From positions 1 through 7,829 of the forward strand of contig JAGSPR010000320.1 in the NCBI GenBank assembly GCA_018262455.1: a stretch of DNA of 7,829 nt, in the 5' to 3' direction. Origin of the DNA: Deltaproteobacteria bacterium. Lineage in GTDB: Bacteria; Myxococcota; Polyangia; Haliangiales; Haliangiaceae. Positions 6,671 to 7,829 of this stretch are shown here, one piece after another. Below the pieces are notes generated by a model. The model was not told the DNA's origin, made no database searches, and saw only the letters and a program-made list of their open reading frames with translations. The position numbers and the translations under genes were made by a program. The first letter of the stretch is position 1. The number at the start of each line of letters is the position of its first letter.

Positions 6671-6755
6671 CTAGCGGGAAGCGCCACCTGGTTCGCGCGA
6701 TCCGCTGTCCCACCGGCCTCCACGGCCCAGGCGCGGCACGGTGCGTGCGTGCAGG

Positions 6756-6787
6756 CCCGATGAGCGCGGGCGCACGCGGTCATCGGG
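6756..6787 (+). other. Large stem-loop in the leader of the lipoprotein-polX unit
   Basis: CCCGATGA (6756-6763) and TCATCGGG (6780-6787) are perfect 8-bp arms. Inside, GCG (6764-6766) can pair with CGC (6775-6777), leaving a 2-nt GG bulge and an 8-nt loop. No T tract follows on either strand, so it does not look like a terminator. It may be an mRNA leader structure or a protein-binding palindrome. The rest of 6671-6846 shows nothing else I can name. Confidence 0.4.
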
Positions 6788-6846
6788 GTCGCCGTGGGTT
6801 GCGTGGTTCCCCCGCGGGCACACGCCTCGCAACGGGTGCAGGTGAC

Positions 6847-7164
6847 ATGACGATCACGCAGCTCCGAACTGTCCTTGGCGCGCTCGTCGCGATCTCCGGC
6901 CTGGTCGCGGCGTGCGCGCGCAAACAGGCAAGCCAGCCCGAGGTGGTGGGCCCGCGCCTCGGCGAGTCGACCGCCTCGGGGCCGGACAACCCGAGCGTGC
7001 CGCCCCCCGACGCGGCCGGGGTCGGGGAGGCGCACTCGGGACCGATCACCGGCACGGCCGGTCCGACGCTGGCGCCCGCGCCGACCACCCTGCCCCAGAT
7101 GCCGGCCGACGACAGCGACGTTCTCGACGCCGGACGGGTGCTTGACGGCGGTCCCCCGGGCTAA
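6847..7164 (+). CDS. Small putative lipoprotein, unknown function
   Basis: The 105-residue product begins with a signal sequence: polar residues to R7, a hydrophobic core (about 8-20), and a lipobox V20-A-A-C with Cys 23 as the likely lipidation site, followed by R-K. I infer export and lipid anchoring. The mature part is low in complexity, rich in Pro, Gly, Ala and Asp, with no recognisable domain, and ends in an acidic D-A-G-R-V-L-D-G-G stretch. ATG 6847 is chosen because the signal sequence starts there and AGG lies at 6840-6842. The frame is open back to an ATG at 6655, but that part is Arg/Gly-rich noise and its ATG lies inside operator 2. PolX follows after 9 nt, so the two are probably co-transcribed, which is an odd pairing. 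It could also be a chance open frame, though the lipobox and spacing argue for a gene. Confidence 0.62.
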   Translation: MTITQLRTVLGALVAISGLVAACARKQASQPEVVGPRLGESTASGPDNPSVPPPDAAGVGEAHSGPITGTAGPTLAPAPTTLPQMPADDSDVLDAGRVLDGGPPG

Positions 7165-7172
7165 GAACCCGG
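7156..7172 (+). other. GC hairpin across the lipoprotein stop and polX leader
   Basis: CCGGG (7156-7160) and CCCGG (7168-7172) can form a 5-bp all-GC stem with loop CTAAGAA, which holds the lipoprotein TAA stop. The stem ends one base before the polX ATG at 7174. There is no standard ribosome site, and only AAGA in the loop could serve as one. Confidence 0.3.
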
Positions 7173-7173
7173 T

Positions 7174-7829
7174 ATGGAACCGGCGACCATCGCGGCCCAG
7201 CTTCGCGAGCTCGCCGTGTATTACGAGCTGGATGGCGACCGTCATCGCGCGTTCGCGTACGAGCGCGCCGCGAGGTCGGTCGAGGCGGCCACCGGGCTGC
7301 ATCGTCTGGTCGAGGAGGGCCGGCTCGAAGAGCTGCCCGGCGTGGGCCCCTCGATCGCGCGCATCGTGGCCGAGCTGGCGCGGCGCGGCACGGTCACGGT
7401 GCTCGAGAGGCTGCGTGCGCAATGGCCCGCCGTGGTGATCGAGCTCGCGCAGCTGCCGAAGGTAGGCGTCCAGAAGGCACGCAAGATCTTCCAGGCGCTG
7501 TCGCCGTCGGACCTCGATGCGGTCGCCGCGATGTGCCGGGCCGGCGTGATCAGCGAGCTGCCCGGCTTCGGCAAGATCGGCGAGCAGCGGATCATGCAGG
7601 CGATCGAGGAGCGCCGGCTCAGGGGTGCGCAGGTGATCCTCGTCGAAGCGGAGGCACACGCCGCGTCGCTCGCGCATCATCTGCGCGCCGATCCCGCCAC
7701 CAAGCGCGTCGAGATCTGCGGGCCGGTGCGGCGGTGGTCCGAGGTCGTCGATCACCTGGCGTACGCGGTCGCCACCCTCGATCGCACGGCCGTGATCGAC
7801 CGGCTCGCCAACTTCGCGCTCGTCACCTC
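7174..7829 (+). CDS. polX: Family X DNA polymerase (PolX), N-terminal part, with altered active site
   Basis: The first 218 codons are seen; the gene leaves the window at the right edge. Bacterial PolX proteins fill short DNA gaps in repair and carry a C-terminal PHP exonuclease domain, which would lie outside the window. Residues 1-40 match the family start (I6-A-A-Q-L, Y16-Y-E-L-D-G-D, A26-F-A-Y-E-R-A-A). Helix-hairpin-helix motifs follow at L54-P-G-V-G, L94-P-K-V-G and L129-P-G-F-G. The nucleotidyltransferase motif, usually G-S-x-R-R-x4-[TV]-V-x-D-x-D, reads here G183-P-V-R-R-W-S-E-V-V-D-H-L-A-Y. The two metal-binding aspartates align with H194 and A196, and the Ser of G-S is Pro. The frame continues cleanly, so this is not an obvious frameshift. 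DNA binding is likely kept, polymerase activity probably lost. The ATG at 7174 fits the family's N-terminus and lies 9 nt after the lipoprotein stop. Confidence 0.88.
   Translation, partial: MEPATIAAQLRELAVYYELDGDRHRAFAYERAARSVEAATGLHRLVEEGRLEELPGVGPSIARIVAELARRGTVTVLERLRAQWPAVVIELAQLPKVGVQKARKIFQALSPSDLDAVAAMCRAGVISELPGFGKIGEQRIMQAIEERRLRGAQVILVEAEAHAASLAHHLRADPATKRVEICGPVRRWSEVVDHLAYAVATLDRTAVIDRLANFALVT

Noticed and set aside
6741..6752. Short GTGC/GTGC run as a microsatellite
   Set aside because: Only about three 4-bp units in GC-rich intergenic DNA; within chance.
6655..6846. N-terminal extension of the small lipoprotein from ATG 6655
   Set aside because: Its ATG lies inside operator 2, the 64 added residues are Arg/Gly-rich, and they would bury the signal sequence that begins at 6847.
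6667..7755. Minus-strand open frame (362 codons) opposite the small lipoprotein and PolX
   Set aside because: PolX motifs on the plus strand are clear; the antisense frame is an Arg/Asp/His-rich shadow.

Overview
The window is GC-rich throughout (third codon positions almost all G or C) and gene-dense. It carries an ECF-type sigma factor facing a eukaryotic-like Ser/Thr kinase, several lipobox proteins and proline-rich linkers. This combination points to a myxobacterium (Myxococcota, possibly the Haliangium/Nannocystis side); that is inference from gene content, not a taxonomic assignment. I see no rRNA, tRNA, CRISPR array or insertion sequence, and no intergenic gap longer than 300 bases.

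Layout. (1) 1-1644, minus strand: the 5' part of a lipoprotein gene running off the left edge (1-629), a terminator-like hairpin (697-720), and an ECF-like sigma-70 factor (732-1595). (2) 1645-3222, plus strand: a transmembrane Ser/Thr kinase diverging from the sigma gene across 49 bp. Its N-terminus carries a zinc-binding anti-sigma-like motif, its linker is built on five 21-bp tandem repeats, and its extreme C-terminus has a calcium-loop motif. (3) 3235-6650, minus strand: a tightly packed tetR-emrB-emrA operon for a drug/solute efflux system (TetR repressor, 14-TM DHA2 MFS pump, HlyD-type adaptor). (4) 6651-6846: a divergent control region with two 16-bp palindromes centred exactly 20 bp apart over the tetR start, plus a large stem-loop. 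(5) 6847-7829, plus strand: a small lipoprotein gene followed 9 nt later by a family X DNA polymerase (PolX) gene that runs off the right edge.

How they work together. Sigma factor and kinase probably form one signalling unit: the kinase combines a likely sigma-binding zinc motif, a complete cytoplasmic kinase domain and a periplasmic sensor part. The efflux operon is a self-contained unit, probably repressed by its own TetR protein at the twin palindromes. An outer-membrane TolC-type partner is not in the window. The PolX N-terminal part has three helix-hairpin-helix motifs, but the polymerase DxD motif aligns to H-L-A, so the polymerase active site appears lost.
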